Source: Chrysomallon squamiferum (taxonomy: Eukaryota; Mollusca; Gastropoda; Neomphalida; Peltospiridae). Taken from it: DNA of 64,000 bases. Position numbers and translations under genes: made by a program. Shown piece after piece: positions 45,986 through 56,892 of the stretch (its first letter is position 1; the number at the start of each line of letters is the position of its first letter). The stretch lies in contig CM022665.1 of the NCBI GenBank assembly GCA_012295275.1, forward strand, positions 40,873,152-40,937,151. The letters are read 5' to 3'. The notes under the pieces were generated by a model. That model searched no databases. It was not told where the DNA came from and saw only the letters and a list, made by a program, of their open reading frames with translations.

Positions 45986-46166
45986 TAATTCATACCAGTC
46001 TTTTTAGTTCTTGTCAGTGTGACCTTGTACAAGTGCTGTTTGTTTACTAAAGACACTGAAAGCTGTGAGAGAGGATACAATTTATAGATAGAAGGTTGAA
46101 GTTCTTCTTCTAATGTACGACATGGTTTTAGAGTAGATTTGCCATCTTACAAACAATCACGTTTGA

Positions 46167-46331
46167 GTTGTGTGGTGTTCTTTACTGGGCAGCAGACTCT
46201 TGCATTTGGTATTTTCACTGGAAGCTGATAATAAATCTGCAGGAGCCAAGTTTGTAGGAAAATACAGACAGTTCTTAAGACATGAATTACTTCGTGCCCA
46301 TGGTATTAAGACGAAGGAAATGTTTAGATGA
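46167..46331 (+). other. Short protein-like open frame, unknown
   Basis: 55 codons on the + strand with a polar, basic 3' half (DNKSAGAKFVGKYRQFLRHE, then LLRAHGIKTKEMFR) and a stop. It is not repeat-derived. There is no start codon near the open beginning, no good splice signal, and no family I recognise. Confidence 0.15.
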
Positions 46332-46353
46332 AAGAAAATGAAAAGATTTGAGA

Positions 46354-46361
<8 letters not shown>

Positions 46362-46384
<23 letters not shown>

Positions 46385-46453
46385 TATTACTATTATTATT
46401 GTTTTTTAATTTTCTTTTGTTTTTGTTTTTCATTTTTATACATATATACATAA

Positions 46454-46499
<46 letters not shown>
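46362..46499. repeat. (ATT)n then (TG)n microsatellites
   Basis: (TTA)n at 46362-46400 and perfect (TG)n at 46459-46499, with T-rich sequence between. Confidence 0.95.
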
Positions 46500-46501
<2 letters not shown>

Positions 46502-47040
46502 ATATGATTTATTTATTCCATTTTAATGTTTTTAACTTCTTCTTTTTTTAAATGTATTTATTAATTATTATTATTATTATTTGTTTTTAAAAACATATTG
46601 TTATCTATTTTTTAAAATGCATTTGAGAAATATGTTTGCTTTCTCTGTTTGGAAGAATGTTCAGCAATTCACTGAAGTTTATTAAATATTTTCCTGTTAA
46701 AAGGTCACATCTGTAAAACAAACATTGCATTTATTGTTTCAGTTTTCTTCTGCTTTTGTTGATAATTCATGAAATTCTTGAAAATGCAAAGCTTTAGAAA
46801 CCAAACATAAAAACAACAATAACTACAATAAAATGCAAATTGAAAGAAGAAAAATGTAGACAATATATTTGTAAATTGCATTTGAAAATGCAGCATCTTT
46901 TTAAAAAATAATAATAATAATAATAATGAAATGTAAATTTTGTATTGAATATTTCATTTTCTTTAATATTTTAATATTCAAAATTTAAAATGATTCTTGA
47001 TTATGACAAATATAATCTGGTACCATTTCTCCCTGAGTTG
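46500..47040. other. AT-rich unique sequence, no gene
   Basis: (ATT)n at 46561-46580 and (AAT)n at 46905-46926. No coding signal. Confidence 0.55.
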
Positions 47041-47044
47041 CTTC

Positions 47045-47230
47045 ATTCATTTAGCAGAAAGGAATTGTCTAACAGCACCTTCCCATCAACTGGAAAGCAA
47101 ATACCACATTATTTAATAAACCAGTCATGGAATTCTGTTTGAAATGGAAGATAATCCAGTGGTAGCACTAAGAAGAGTTGAACCTGACCAGATGCCTCAA
47201 ACCACAGATTCACCAAAATACTTATTACTT
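47045..47230 (-). mobile_element. tRNA-derived SINE copy, minus strand
   Basis: On the minus strand a head ending GGTCAGGTTCAACTC (B-box-like, 47175-47189) is followed by CCATGACTGGTTTATTAAAT, then GTGGTATTTGCTTTCCAGTT and GATGGGAAGGTGC (ending near 47075). This matches the SINE body order ACTGG...AAGG, GTGGTATGTGCT, GGGAAGGTGCATATAAAAG. The 3' part beyond GGTGC is lost or diverged. Confidence 0.65.
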
Positions 47231-47234
47231 ATTG

Positions 47235-47722
47235 ATTCTTTTACTTAATATCATAGACACAATGATAGTCATTAATTTTATTAATCTCTTACCAGTCAGC
47301 TTCAATCAGCTGTAGTAGACAAAGATAATATTATATAGACAATCTTTGTCCATCATGTAGCTTTTTATTTTATTCATTTGCTTGTCATGTTAATATGGCT
47401 TCACAGGTTATGTCTAAAATTTCATTACATATTAATAGCTAAGTGTCTTCCTCCATGAATTTGTAAAGTGGGTAAGCTTCTTTCATTAAAAGTTTACAGG
47501 TTTTTTTCCACGTCCTGCTGCTCTCAGATTAGTGTCTGTTCTGGTGGCTGGGGCTGAAAAGATGGCCATTTCATGTAATAATCTGTCTAATTAAATCTAA
47601 AGTGTTTGTCTTAAGAATGATGAACATAAACATTCTTTTCTGGACAGTGGGATTAGCCGTTTGGTTGACCATCTGCAAAAGTCAGTCTTGAAGCAGTAAA
47701 TTTCTTGTGGGTTTTATTTATC

Positions 47723-47725
<3 letters not shown>
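47235..47725. other. Unique sequence, no gene
   Basis: CACGTCCTGCTGCTCTCAG near 47511-47529 is a good 3' splice-site lookalike, but the sequence after it is open for only about 20 codons and has no matching donor. Confidence 0.4.

Positions 47726-47777
<52 letters not shown>
47726..47777. repeat. (TG)n microsatellite
   Basis: About 52 bases of perfect TG. Confidence 0.97.
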
Positions 47778-47779
<2 letters not shown>

Positions 47780-48415
47780 ATCTATATGTGTATGTTTTTA
47801 GGAATGAATATTTTGTTGTCTTTTGTACATCTGATAAGACTCTGCACAAAGACAATATTCTTGAACACTCTGGTACAGAAGAATGAAGACCAATCTCTAC
47901 CTCACAGACATCATATGCTGCTTACACATAGTATTTTTCTCAATGTCATTTTCTGTATGTTTATATGTATGAAAGGAAGTAAGAATTTGCGTGTATCTGT
48001 GTTTCTATGTTTTCGTGTAAATATGTGCTTTTGACCCTATGTGTGTGTGTATATATAGCTGTATGTATGTATATACAAACACACACAAACTTTTAAAGCT
48101 GATATCACATGATTGCACAACGGCCTTAATGAATACAGCAGATTTACTGTCTACAAGGAATAGAGATGTGATTTTAAAATCGCTTGAATTATAATAAGTT
48201 TCACTTGCTTTGTAATAGCTGTGATATCAAAAGAGATATCATATTACCAGATATTAGTTTCATTTCCTGAATATGTCAGAGTTGTGAATGAAATACAAAA
48301 GATTCACCTGACTTAATCCTCCCACTCACTAATCCGTTGGATTGTAATTTCCGCTTCAGTGGTTTAGTTTCTGAAATTGCTTAGTTTGATTTGGCTTTAT
48401 ACTTCAATGAAATCT
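47780..48415. other. Unique AT-rich sequence, no gene
   Basis: A 109-codon + frame beginning in the (TG)n tract (47705-48034) continues through ordinary sequence (LIRLCTKTIFLNTLVQKNED) to 48034. It has no recognisable motif. It is probably a chance extension of the repeat frame. Confidence 0.4.
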
Positions 48416-48419
48416 GATT

Positions 48420-48970
48420 TCTATGCTCAGTATATGTCAACTGTGTCATTACACGTTCAGTAAATGTCATGTATGGGAGATAACTATATAACACATTCAG
48501 TATATATTGTGTGAGATAATTGCATAACACATTCAGTATATATTGTGTGAGATAACTGTATAACACATTCAGTATGTCATGTGAGATAACTGTATTATGA
48601 CATTCACTATATGTCATATTTGTGACATAGCAGTAGGATACATGTCAGGTATGAAATAACTGTATGATGACATATACTGTATATGTTGTGTGAGATAACT
48701 GTATGATGATATACACAATATGTCATGTGTGTGAGATAACTATGATAACACATTCAGTATATGTAATGTATGTGAGATAACTGCATGATGGCATATATAA
48801 TATATGTCATGTGTGTGACGTAACTGCATGGTGACATGCAATATATATCGTGTGTGAGATAACAACTGTATGATGACATTCAGTATATGTTGTGTGTGTG
48901 AGATAATTCTGTGATGACATTCAATATATGTCATGGATATGAGATAACTATAATGACATATGTGTCATGG
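48420..48970 (+). repeat. About 42-bp minisatellite with GAGATAACT core
   Basis: Units of the type ATATGTCATGTGTGTGAGAT plus AACTGTATGATGACATTCAGT recur about thirteen times with variation in length. The core TGAGATAACT is kept in most units. Confidence 0.9.
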
Positions 48971-48974
48971 ATAT

Positions 48975-49445
48975 TTATTTTGACTCTGTTGTTGTGGTTT
49001 TTTTTTTTTTTTTTTATAATGTGAAAATTGGCTGAATGCTTGATTCTTTGTCTGGATCCATGAAAAATGGGGAAAATTGTCAGAAACAATACTTTATGAA
49101 TATCTGATGTTTTAAAAAATGACATTTTATGTTTTTTTGGGGTGGAAAGATCACATGATGGTCTCAACAGCATCTCGTGTCCGGTAATTAGCAGTAAAAG
49201 AGTTTGAAGAATGAGTTGTCTGAAGAAATCATGATTAAATAATGGAAATCACCCACTCACTGTCACTATGTGCATGTCTGTGTTATAATTAATAATGGAG
49301 TTTTCACTCGCAGGCCAAATTCTTTGTGTCTGTTATTAGTAATTATTTCTCTTTAGTCTTCATTTTTTATTTATGTGATTATGGATTTTTATTTTCTATA
49401 TTTGTATTTATATGTGTATGTGTATAAGTGTATATATTTGTATAT
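48975..49445. other. Unique AT-rich sequence, no gene
   Basis: T17 near 48999-49016 and a GGGGTGG spot near 49138. Nothing coding. Confidence 0.5.
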
Positions 49446-49446
49446 C

Positions 49447-49448
<2 letters not shown>

Positions 49449-49478
<30 letters not shown>

Positions 49479-49585
49479 TCATTTGAGCGATAGCTGTCAC
49501 ATTTTGTGTAAATTAATGAATTTATTTATGAATTTTGTTATTTATTTACTTATTTATATATTTATTTATTTATTTATTTATTTAT
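49449..49585. repeat. (GT)n and (TTTA)n microsatellites
   Basis: (GT)n at 49449-49478, and TTTATTTATTTA at 49533-49586. Confidence 0.95.
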
Positions 49586-49799
49586 TAAATGTGTTTATTC
49601 ATTTTGTTCACATATTTGCCTTTATATCACACCTAAAATCAAGTATAATTTAGTGCTATGGTGCTGCAAATATTTCAATTCATTCTTAACTGATTTTATT
49701 TTATTTTATTTTTTATTTCTATTTTTTTTTAAATGTAAATTAAAACAGAAAAAAAAGATATCTTCCTTCTTTAAATTTATTATATTTTATTTCATGTCA

Positions 49800-50065
49800 C
49801 AGATTTGTTTATTAATATAACTGTTATTATTACTATTACTATTATAATTATCACTAACACCATCACCATCATAAATATCATTATCATTATTACTATTATT
49901 ATGTATCGTCATTATTATCACTATTATTATTTTTTTTTATTATTATTATTATTACTACTGTTATTACTGTTACCATTATTATTATTCTTATCATCATCAT
50001 CATCATCATCATCACTATTAATGTTGTAATTATCATCACTCATTATTATCAGTAGTAGTAGTAGA
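49800..50065 (+). repeat. Compound ATT/ATC/AGT trinucleotide repeat
   Basis: Imperfect TTATTATCA, (TTA)n, (TCA)n at 49989-50013 and (AGT)n at 50051-50064. The I/T-rich and L/S-rich frames are artefacts. Confidence 0.9.
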
Positions 50066-50069
50066 GGTT

Positions 50070-50425
50070 GTAGTAATGTACATGTACTGACTTAACCATA
50101 GTTTTGCTAGCAGACATCAAGTCTTTGGAAATCCCTTACTGCAACTCTCCTGTCTGAAGTGCTGATATTTCTGATTTACCATTTCTCACAGACTATAAAT
50201 GGACTTGGCTGCATCAGTTATGGAATTATGGAATTTTCGTTCCATTGAGAATCCACTTAATAGGCCACCGAGACGCATCTTTTTACTATTATTGTCCACC
50301 AATTATTTTTTATTTTATTCCTCATTTGGTCAAAAATAATAATAAAGTAATATTAAATAATAATAATAATATTAATAAAAATAATTTTAAAAAAATATAA
50401 TAAAAAAATTGTTTCTACTGTCATT
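50070..50425. other. Unique sequence then A/T-rich
   Basis: 50085-50280 has ordinary complexity (for example GGCCACCGAGACGCATC near 50262) but no open frame of note. After it comes AATAATAAT-rich sequence. Confidence 0.4.
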
Positions 50426-50431
50426 ACAATT

Positions 50432-50546
50432 TAATAACAAAGATGAGACATTTTATTAATAAAAAGTTAAAAAAAAATAAAAAAAAATCTTTTAACAAAG
50501 ATGAGACATTTTATTAAAAAGTTAAAAAAAAAAAAAAAAAAAAAAA
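50432..50546. repeat. Tandem duplication about 60 bp plus A21
   Basis: AACAAAGATGAGACATTTTA occurs at about 50436 and 50495, each followed by TTAA-AAGTTAAAAAAAA. The second copy ends in A21 at about 50526-50546. Confidence 0.85.
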
Positions 50547-50549
50547 CCC

Positions 50550-52080
50550 AGAAAAATACAAGATGATACACACAGTCTTCATTACTGATTTCAGTCACTT
50601 TCAGCTGCAGTCTCCATCCATTCTCACTTTGCTTTGTTTTGTGCCTTGTATAATTTAACATCATCAAGCAAAACACAGAGCAGTTATAATCAGCTGAATT
50701 ACTATTATTTTTTAAAAATACTTATTTATGATTAAAAGGCACCAGACTGACTGGAAACCTGTTATATTTTGTTACACATTTACAACTGTAATCACACACC
50801 ATATTAATATTATAACCAGCACTGACTTCAGTCAGAACAATGGTCTAGAGTTATTAATTAGTAATAAGTAACCAGTTTGTTTGTCCACTCATTACAAGTG
50901 TCTTAATTTGATATTGTTAAAATTCAGTGGGGAAAAAAAAGAAGAAAAGAAATGAATGTATTAGGCTGATTTCAAGTCTGGATTACTGACAGGATATGGA
51001 AATTGTAGCCAGGGTTTAACACCAGTGTTTTGAGAACTGGCTTGATGTATGAAAGATAGTCAGATAAAATCCTTCTTGGTGTCTCGTTTTGCCTGTTTCA
51101 CGTAAAAATGTTTTACCCATGGGTAAATTATCAATGGCTATGCTATATGTTATATGTTATTTTGTTCTGTTATCTATCTTATTCCATTTGTTCATCTTTA
51201 AAAAAAAAAAAAAAAAAAATTAATGTGTGTGTGTATTGTGTATTTTCTTTTCTTTTTTTACTTTTTTACTACTTTTTTTTACAATTTTTTTTGGCCTACA
51301 TTCCATTTTATTAACATCTATCAAATATATTGTTGTATTTTTAATTTATAAATTATTTTGTTCCATATCATTCTATAACTGGGTTTGGTTGTTTTTTTTT
51401 TCTTTTTTTTAAAATTATTATTATTCACTTGTTGATCACCTTTCAGCTAATCTTAAATTCACCAAGTTTGAGTTAATGTGATCTTTTTTTTTTTTTCCTG
51501 TATCATGTGCTCTTTGCTGTCTTAAGATTTTTTTTTTTTTTTTTTTTTTGTATGTGTGTGTGAAAGCCTGTAAGTCATTTTTGGTCATTTTTTAAATGTC
51601 ATTGTTTTATTTAGACATTGTAAGTCGTACATTTTTCTATTTTTTGATACTAATTAGGTTTTTTAGCGTTAACCAGAAAGTGAATCACATCGTTACTGAC
51701 GTTGTTGTCTGTGTTCTATTTTTAATTCTTTTATTTTCATGTTGTTGTTTTTTTAATTTGAAAATAAAAAAATTGAATGGTTTTTCAATTGTATAATAAT
51801 GGTTGTTTAAATAATGACTGATATTGTTGTTCTTATTTTTCATTTCATGTTATTTCTTTATTTTTATTTAATAGTTTATTTTACTAATCTGTTGTTGGTT
51901 GTCCCTTTTTTGGTTTTGTTTTTTAATCAAAGGAGTTCTTAATAGTAAATTATATTGTTCAAGTAACAATTATCTATATTTTCTTCAAACTTTCTATTTT
52001 ATTTTTTATTAGTATTATTATTATTATTTATTCTCTATATCAGTGTGTGTATGTAATTATATACATTTTTAAATTATTAT
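50550..52080. other. AT-rich unique sequence with homopolymers
   Basis: A20 at 51200-51219, T13-T21 runs at 51484-51549, and (ATT)n at 52010-52030. Frames of 60-70 codons here are F/L-rich and not credible. Confidence 0.6.
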
Positions 52081-52088
52081 TTCAACAG

Positions 52089-52401
52089 GAGAAATCCAAC
52101 CCTAAAAGTATCTTTATTACTGAATCTTCACTTGTTAATGGCACCAATGAATAATCATGTTCACTTAATTGATCATCATAAATCCAGTCAGAATTACTGT
52201 AGAGATTCATTTAACAAAGAGCCTTCGCAGTTAATAGGTATACTTGTCAAATATTTACATATATCAGTGTTTTATCTTACCACATTAGGCCTCCTGTGTT
52301 CTTTGGAAATAGCTATATATTTGCTGGCAAGATTAAAAAGTAGATTTTCTAATAAAGTCAAAAGCCAAAGTAGAGAAAATGCTAAGGGTGTGGAAGGGTG
52401 A
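52089..52401 (+). CDS. Candidate exon-like open frame, unknown
   Basis: TTATTATTTCAACAG (acceptor-like) ends at 52088 and one + frame is then open for about 104 codons to TGA at 52399-52401. It includes a polar part (HLIDHHKSSQNYCRDSFNKE) and a hydrophobic segment (VFYLTTLGLLCSLEIAIYLL) that could span a membrane, followed by a basic tail. Possible donors are AATAG|GTATAC at 52237/52238 and GAAGG|GTGAGG near the end. No family is recognised. Confidence 0.2.
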
Positions 52402-52404
52402 GGC

Positions 52405-52850
52405 TAAACTTTGTACTTTTAATTGAAAAAATAACTCTTGAGTAGAAAATTTATTGTTGACAATAAAAGAAAAGGTACTGAGCATTTTATCGTCCACTTG
52501 AAGAAATTTATTTTAATGTTTAGAGTTAATGTTACAAGACAAAATTAATCGTAGGAAGAAGAAGAAAGGGGAAAAATAATCAAAATGAAAATAATAACTG
52601 AAATGAAAATGTCACAAAAAGACAGAAAATTAGTTTGGAAAAAGGAAATTTGAAAAAATAATAATAATAATAAAAACAAATAACTTAAATGAAATTTGCT
52701 TCTGCTTTTTTAATTAATGTGAAAAGGAGGCTGTAATTCTTTCGGTTACAAAATGATATCTTTATTGCTGTTTAACTTTTAATGTATATTAGTCAAAACA
52801 AGTTATGAACAGTGTATTAAAACCTTCTTGTACTTGTACACAATCCAAGA
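52405..52850. other. A-rich unique sequence, no gene
   Basis: Purine-rich GAAAATAATAA-type sequence, with no coding signal. Confidence 0.5.
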
Positions 52851-52851
52851 T

Positions 52852-53180
52852 GCTCTGTTTTTATCTTGATAGCTTTGTCTTGTTCTGTTTTTATCTTGAT
52901 AGCTTTGTCTTGTTCTGTTTTTATCTTAATAGCATTATTATGCTCTGTTTTTATCTTAATAGCTTTGTCTTGTTCTGTTTTTATCTTCATCGCTTTGCCA
53001 TGCTTTTATCGTAATAGCTGTATCATGCTGTTTTTATCTTTGCTTTATCATACTGTTCATCACTTTGCCATGCTGTTTTTATCATAATAGCTGTATCATG
53101 CTGTTTTTATCTTGATAGCTTTATCATGCTGTTTTTATCATAATAACTTTATCATGCTGTTTTTATCTATATGTGATAGC
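52852..53180 (+). repeat. 30-bp minisatellite with TTATCTTGATAG core
   Basis: Unit GTTCTGTTTTTATCTTGATA plus GCTTTGTCTT (30 bp), about eleven copies. The first five are near identical; later ones drift (TTATCATAATAG, CTTTATCATGCTG). Two + frames are open only because of the repeat. Confidence 0.95.
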
Positions 53181-53184
53181 TTTA

Positions 53185-54670
53185 ACATCCAATGAAATTT
53201 ATATCACATTCAAATTGAAAAGTGTTGATGTATTAAAAGTTTTGCATACATCATACAAATATCCTGTTAAATCAACAAAAACAGTTGAAAAAGAATTTTT
53301 AGAATCATTTTATAACTTGGGTAGAAATATGCATTAAAATGTGAAAAATAAAAGTCAAAAGCAGCTGAAATGAAAATTTGCGTTTGTTGTCAAAATTAAT
53401 CTAAAAATGAAGCTTAATAACTAAACCAAAATTTCTTTCTCCTTTTTTCAAATTACATGAAGAGAAAATTGAAACGTCTGCAATGATTTGAAAAGAAATT
53501 TATTTCTGCTGTGCATAGTTTAGCTGAAGAAAAATATGTAGAATTACACAGAGGAATAAAGCAAAAGGTTACATACAAAAAAAATCCCTGAATTATTAAA
53601 TTTATCTGATGAGACAAGGATAGAAATAATGTGAAAAGTAATGAAAAAAGTCAAAGATAACTAAAATGAAAATTATTATTTTTTTTTTATAATTAAAGTG
53701 AAGAAAACCTGATAGCAGTTATGTGAAAAAAACGGGTAAGAAAGCTATTATAAACTGAAATTCAGAGTGTTCTTGGTACATGTTTCCTCTGTGTACTTTG
53801 TTTGACTCCTACACTGGCAACAAATAAAGGACACTATTTTAGTTAACATCCTTTCCTGTCACACAGTTGCGTGGTTTTAAAAAGCAAAGTGTGAGCAGTG
53901 TGTGAAAGCCAGGACAGTAATTTTCATTGTTTTATATTTAATATTTATTTTTATTGTGTATATTATCCAGCAAGTTATTTATTATCTGTATTTGTTATTG
54001 TTTGTATGTGCACTACAGTATATTGATGTAAGTTAAGTGGTGGAAATATATAGTGTCTGGAATGTGTCTACGTTATTTATGTCTGTTCTTCTGTATATGT
54101 CTTTTCATCATTCATTGTGTTTTTATGATATGCACTGACAGTGCATACCAAAGACCTAAGTATATTTTTCTTGTTTCAAATTAAAATAAAGGATTATAAA
54201 CTAATAAAAATAAAAAGTAAATTTATCTTACAGAATTAACATTAAAGAAAGAGAAAGACCTGACATAAACTGAAAAGAAATAATTATATGTATATTTTTG
54301 TTTAGAATTAACAAAAACAAAATGAGAAAAAGAATTAAAAACTTCTAAATCTCTCTTTTAAAGAAAATAAAAACATGTATGCACTTTTCCAGCTGCAAAT
54401 CCTTTTTTACAAATACTTTCTATATGTCGAGTAGAAAACATGTTATAAATGTAAAAGAAATATATGTCTAATTTTTGTTAAGAATTAACAAAATGAAATG
54501 TGGAAAAGAAGTTTAACTGTACTGAAAACGCGATAAATATCTTCTTTTTTTTTTTTTTTTTTTAAAAATAAATATAAAAAAAAATAACAATAAACATTTA
54601 TGCACTTTTCCAACAGTAAATCCTCTTTTACATCACGTGAGGAGCAGACGCTTGTTTACTGGAGAATTAT
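53185..54670. other. AT-rich unique sequence, no gene
   Basis: A-rich with a faint repetition of GTGAAAA-AAA-AGTCAAAAG-TGAAATGAAAATT phrases (53335-53700). T20 at about 54545-54564. Nothing coding. Confidence 0.5.
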
Positions 54671-54672
54671 AG

Positions 54673-55026
54673 AGATTTGAGACACTGGAGCTAATTGTGT
54701 TTTATAATCTCTCAGTTCAAGCAGAGCAGAAAGATGTGATCAACACAGCCATTAACATTAGTCCTGAAATCAAATGTCTGTCTGTCAGACTGACTGACTG
54801 TGAGATTAGAAGATTTATTTCTTTGATTTCTCTTAATGTGTGTGTTTTTTCAACAGTTTCTTCCCTAATGATGGCTAATCCTGATCTTATCTCAGCTGAT
54901 GAGGTTCAAAGATTAACTAGTCAGTGTTGTATTTTTCTGGCTCATTTTCTGAGATTGAACCACCGTATTCAGAAAATAAATGAAATAAAAGAAATGGCTT
55001 TGCTTCCCTTCAGAAATGTTTTGTGA
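54673..55026 (+). CDS. Candidate coding frame / terminal exon, unknown
   Basis: An open + frame of about 118 codons in non-repetitive, comparatively GC-rich sequence, ending at TGA 55024-55026. Inside it GTGTTTTTTCAACAG ends at 54856 and could be an acceptor. The exon would then encode MMANPDLISADEVQRLTSQC, then FLAHFLRLNHRIQKINEIKE and a short tail. An AATAAA lies at 55134-55139, about 110 bases past the stop, in a position suited to a last exon. I recognise no family. It is among the longest open frames here that are not repeat-derived. Confidence 0.25.
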   Translation, partial: RFETLELIVFYNLSVQAEQKDVINTAINISPEIKCLSVRLTDCEIRRFISLISLNVCVFSTVSSLMMANPDLISADEVQRLTSQCCIFLAHFLRLNHRIQKINEIKEMALLPFRNVL

Positions 55027-55192
55027 ATAGGTAACTGCATGTTGAATTAAATTGATGATATTTGGAACTCCAATTAAAACACAGTGTCAGCAGTTGTCAC
55101 TCTTGCTGTCACTTTCATGATCTTTTTAAACTTAATAAAGTGGAAAGCAAGATGTGGATGCTGATTAGAAAATTAACGAAGATGAGTAATGA

Positions 55193-55525
55193 GTAATTTC
55201 CAATTACTTGTCTGAGATACCATCACCAATCCTTGTTGACCATTCACCTTATTTTGAATTTAAACAGAAACAAGTCTCTCCACTTGTGACTTTTCGCCCC
55301 CCATCTCCACTTTTAACACAGAATGCCTCATCTATGAAGCAAATTATTTTTGAAAACTGGAAGACTCTTCCTATATTGCTGTGCTCACTTACTATCAGAA
55401 CAATCAGCTTTTCCATCACTCATCTGCATCCTTTGATGACTGCCATGTCACTTGTGATGTATGGAAATATCAGCACCACTGACAGAACATTTCTGGACAA
55501 TACATTAGCCCGTCATGTTTGGTAA
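55193..55525 (+). CDS. Candidate coding frame, unknown
   Basis: A second long + frame (about 111 codons) only 167 bases after the previous one, in non-repetitive DNA. It has an ordinary composition with proline-rich parts (VTFRPPSPLLTQ) and MKQIIFENWKTLPILLC. ATTTTTCGCCCCCC-type polymorphic repeats are absent. A faint likeness to the C-terminal region of some retroelement polymerases was considered but is too weak to assign. There are no firm splice signals. Confidence 0.2.
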   Translation, partial: VISNYLSEIPSPILVDHSPYFEFKQKQVSPLVTFRPPSPLLTQNASSMKQIIFENWKTLPILLCSLTIRTISFSITHLHPLMTAMSLVMYGNISTTDRTFLDNTLARHVW

Positions 55526-55529
55526 TATA

Positions 55530-55785
55530 TTTATTTGCCAGTTCTCATAATGACTTTGTGGTCAACCACTGAAGTGACCAGGCGAGTGACCACTGTATGT
55601 GTCCCATGGTGATCAATGAATTCCTTGTTTACTAATTTGCCAACATTGTCACAGTGATGCCTCAACACTGCATGCTGCCTCTGTATGCATAATTTGCCAC
55701 CATTTGTCATGAAGATTATTTAAAACTTTGACTGAAGAGCAGAAGTGATTGTTTGACTATTCAGTCATCTGAAAATGCAGCTGAT
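55530..55785. other. Unique sequence, no gene
   Basis: Higher complexity, no open frame of note. Confidence 0.4.
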
Positions 55786-55789
55786 GTTC

Positions 55790-56040
55790 GGTAATGTCAG
55801 TGGCATTGTAGTGTGTGTGATGAATCAATGATAGTGTCAGTGATACTGTAAATTGTGTGTGTTGAATCAATAATAGTGTTGGTGATATTTTATACTGTGT
55901 ATGTTGAATCAGTGATGCCGTAGATTGTGTGTGTTCAATCACTGTATTGCTAACAGCGTTGTACGTTGTATTGTGTATGGTAAATCAGCGATACTGATAT
56001 TTTACACTGTGTATGTTGAATCAATGACGATGAAATGGTT
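55790..56040 (+). repeat. About 42-bp minisatellite
   Basis: GTGTGTGTTGAATCAATGAT plus AGTGT(C/T)(A/G)GTGATACTGTA recurs about six times. The minus frame at 55757-55942 with repeated IQHTQ is an artefact. Confidence 0.85.
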
Positions 56041-56044
56041 TATT

Positions 56045-56890
56045 TTACAGTTCTTGCAATCAGATTAAAACTGCAGTCATTCAGTGTACAAGGTTTTCAT
56101 GACATCTTTTATTTATAACACGGGGTAAATGATATTGTTTGTTGATTCTGTCTTTCTTGATAGTTAGTTAAGTTCAGTGGGTTGTAAAATTGTATCTGTT
56201 AGCTGTTTATTTAACTGCCTACTCCGCATCAGTTTGCTTCAATAGGATAATGATTGCTTTCAACATCTGAACCAAAAATAATGTTGTCATCATCACTTAA
56301 AGTTATCTCAGTTAGGATCACACACAATTATACTCTCTCTGCTAGTCTTATCATTATTTCTTTTAAATATTTCTACAAGCTATAATTTTGCATACCATTA
56401 TGCTGTCTATGTCATTATGATCATTATTATTATTTTCATACCATAATGATTAATTTTTATAATAATTTAAAATGCTTTCAATTATTTACGTTACCTTGAA
56501 TATGGTTTATTAAACATTGTTATTGTTCATGTTATTATTATTATCATTAACATATTTTTAGACCATAATGATAATTTTAATGAATATTTTCTTTCATTAA
56601 TAGATATGATTACACCATATATCATTGTCATCATTATTGTTTTTAATATTTTAGTAGATATAATACAGACATTCTCCAAACTCATTTCAAGTTATTGTGT
56701 CTATGATACATCAGTTACATTGTACATACTGATATTATCATCAAGATTGTTTTTATTATTTAAGCATATGTAATCCTGACATTTAACAAAAGTTTAAAAT
56801 TTCAAAAAAATCAGTTGCACATAATTCACTGATATTTGTATTTTAATATTTTATTAAATAAAAATAATGCGGACATTTTGAAAATAATAA
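56045..56890. other. AT-rich sequence with weak long-period repetition
   Basis: CCATAATGAT(T)AATTTT segments near 56440 and 56563, and TTAGTAGATATAAT-type segments near 56600 and 56650, suggest a period of about 120 bp. No gene. Confidence 0.4.
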
Positions 56891-56892
56891 TC

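Noticed and set aside
47705-48034. 109-codon + frame
   Set aside because: It begins in a (TG)n tract giving alternating C and V; the remainder has no motif or splice support.
55193-55525. Assignment to a retroelement polymerase C-terminus
   Set aside because: Only a short proline-rich segment recalls it; the cysteines and later motifs expected are absent.
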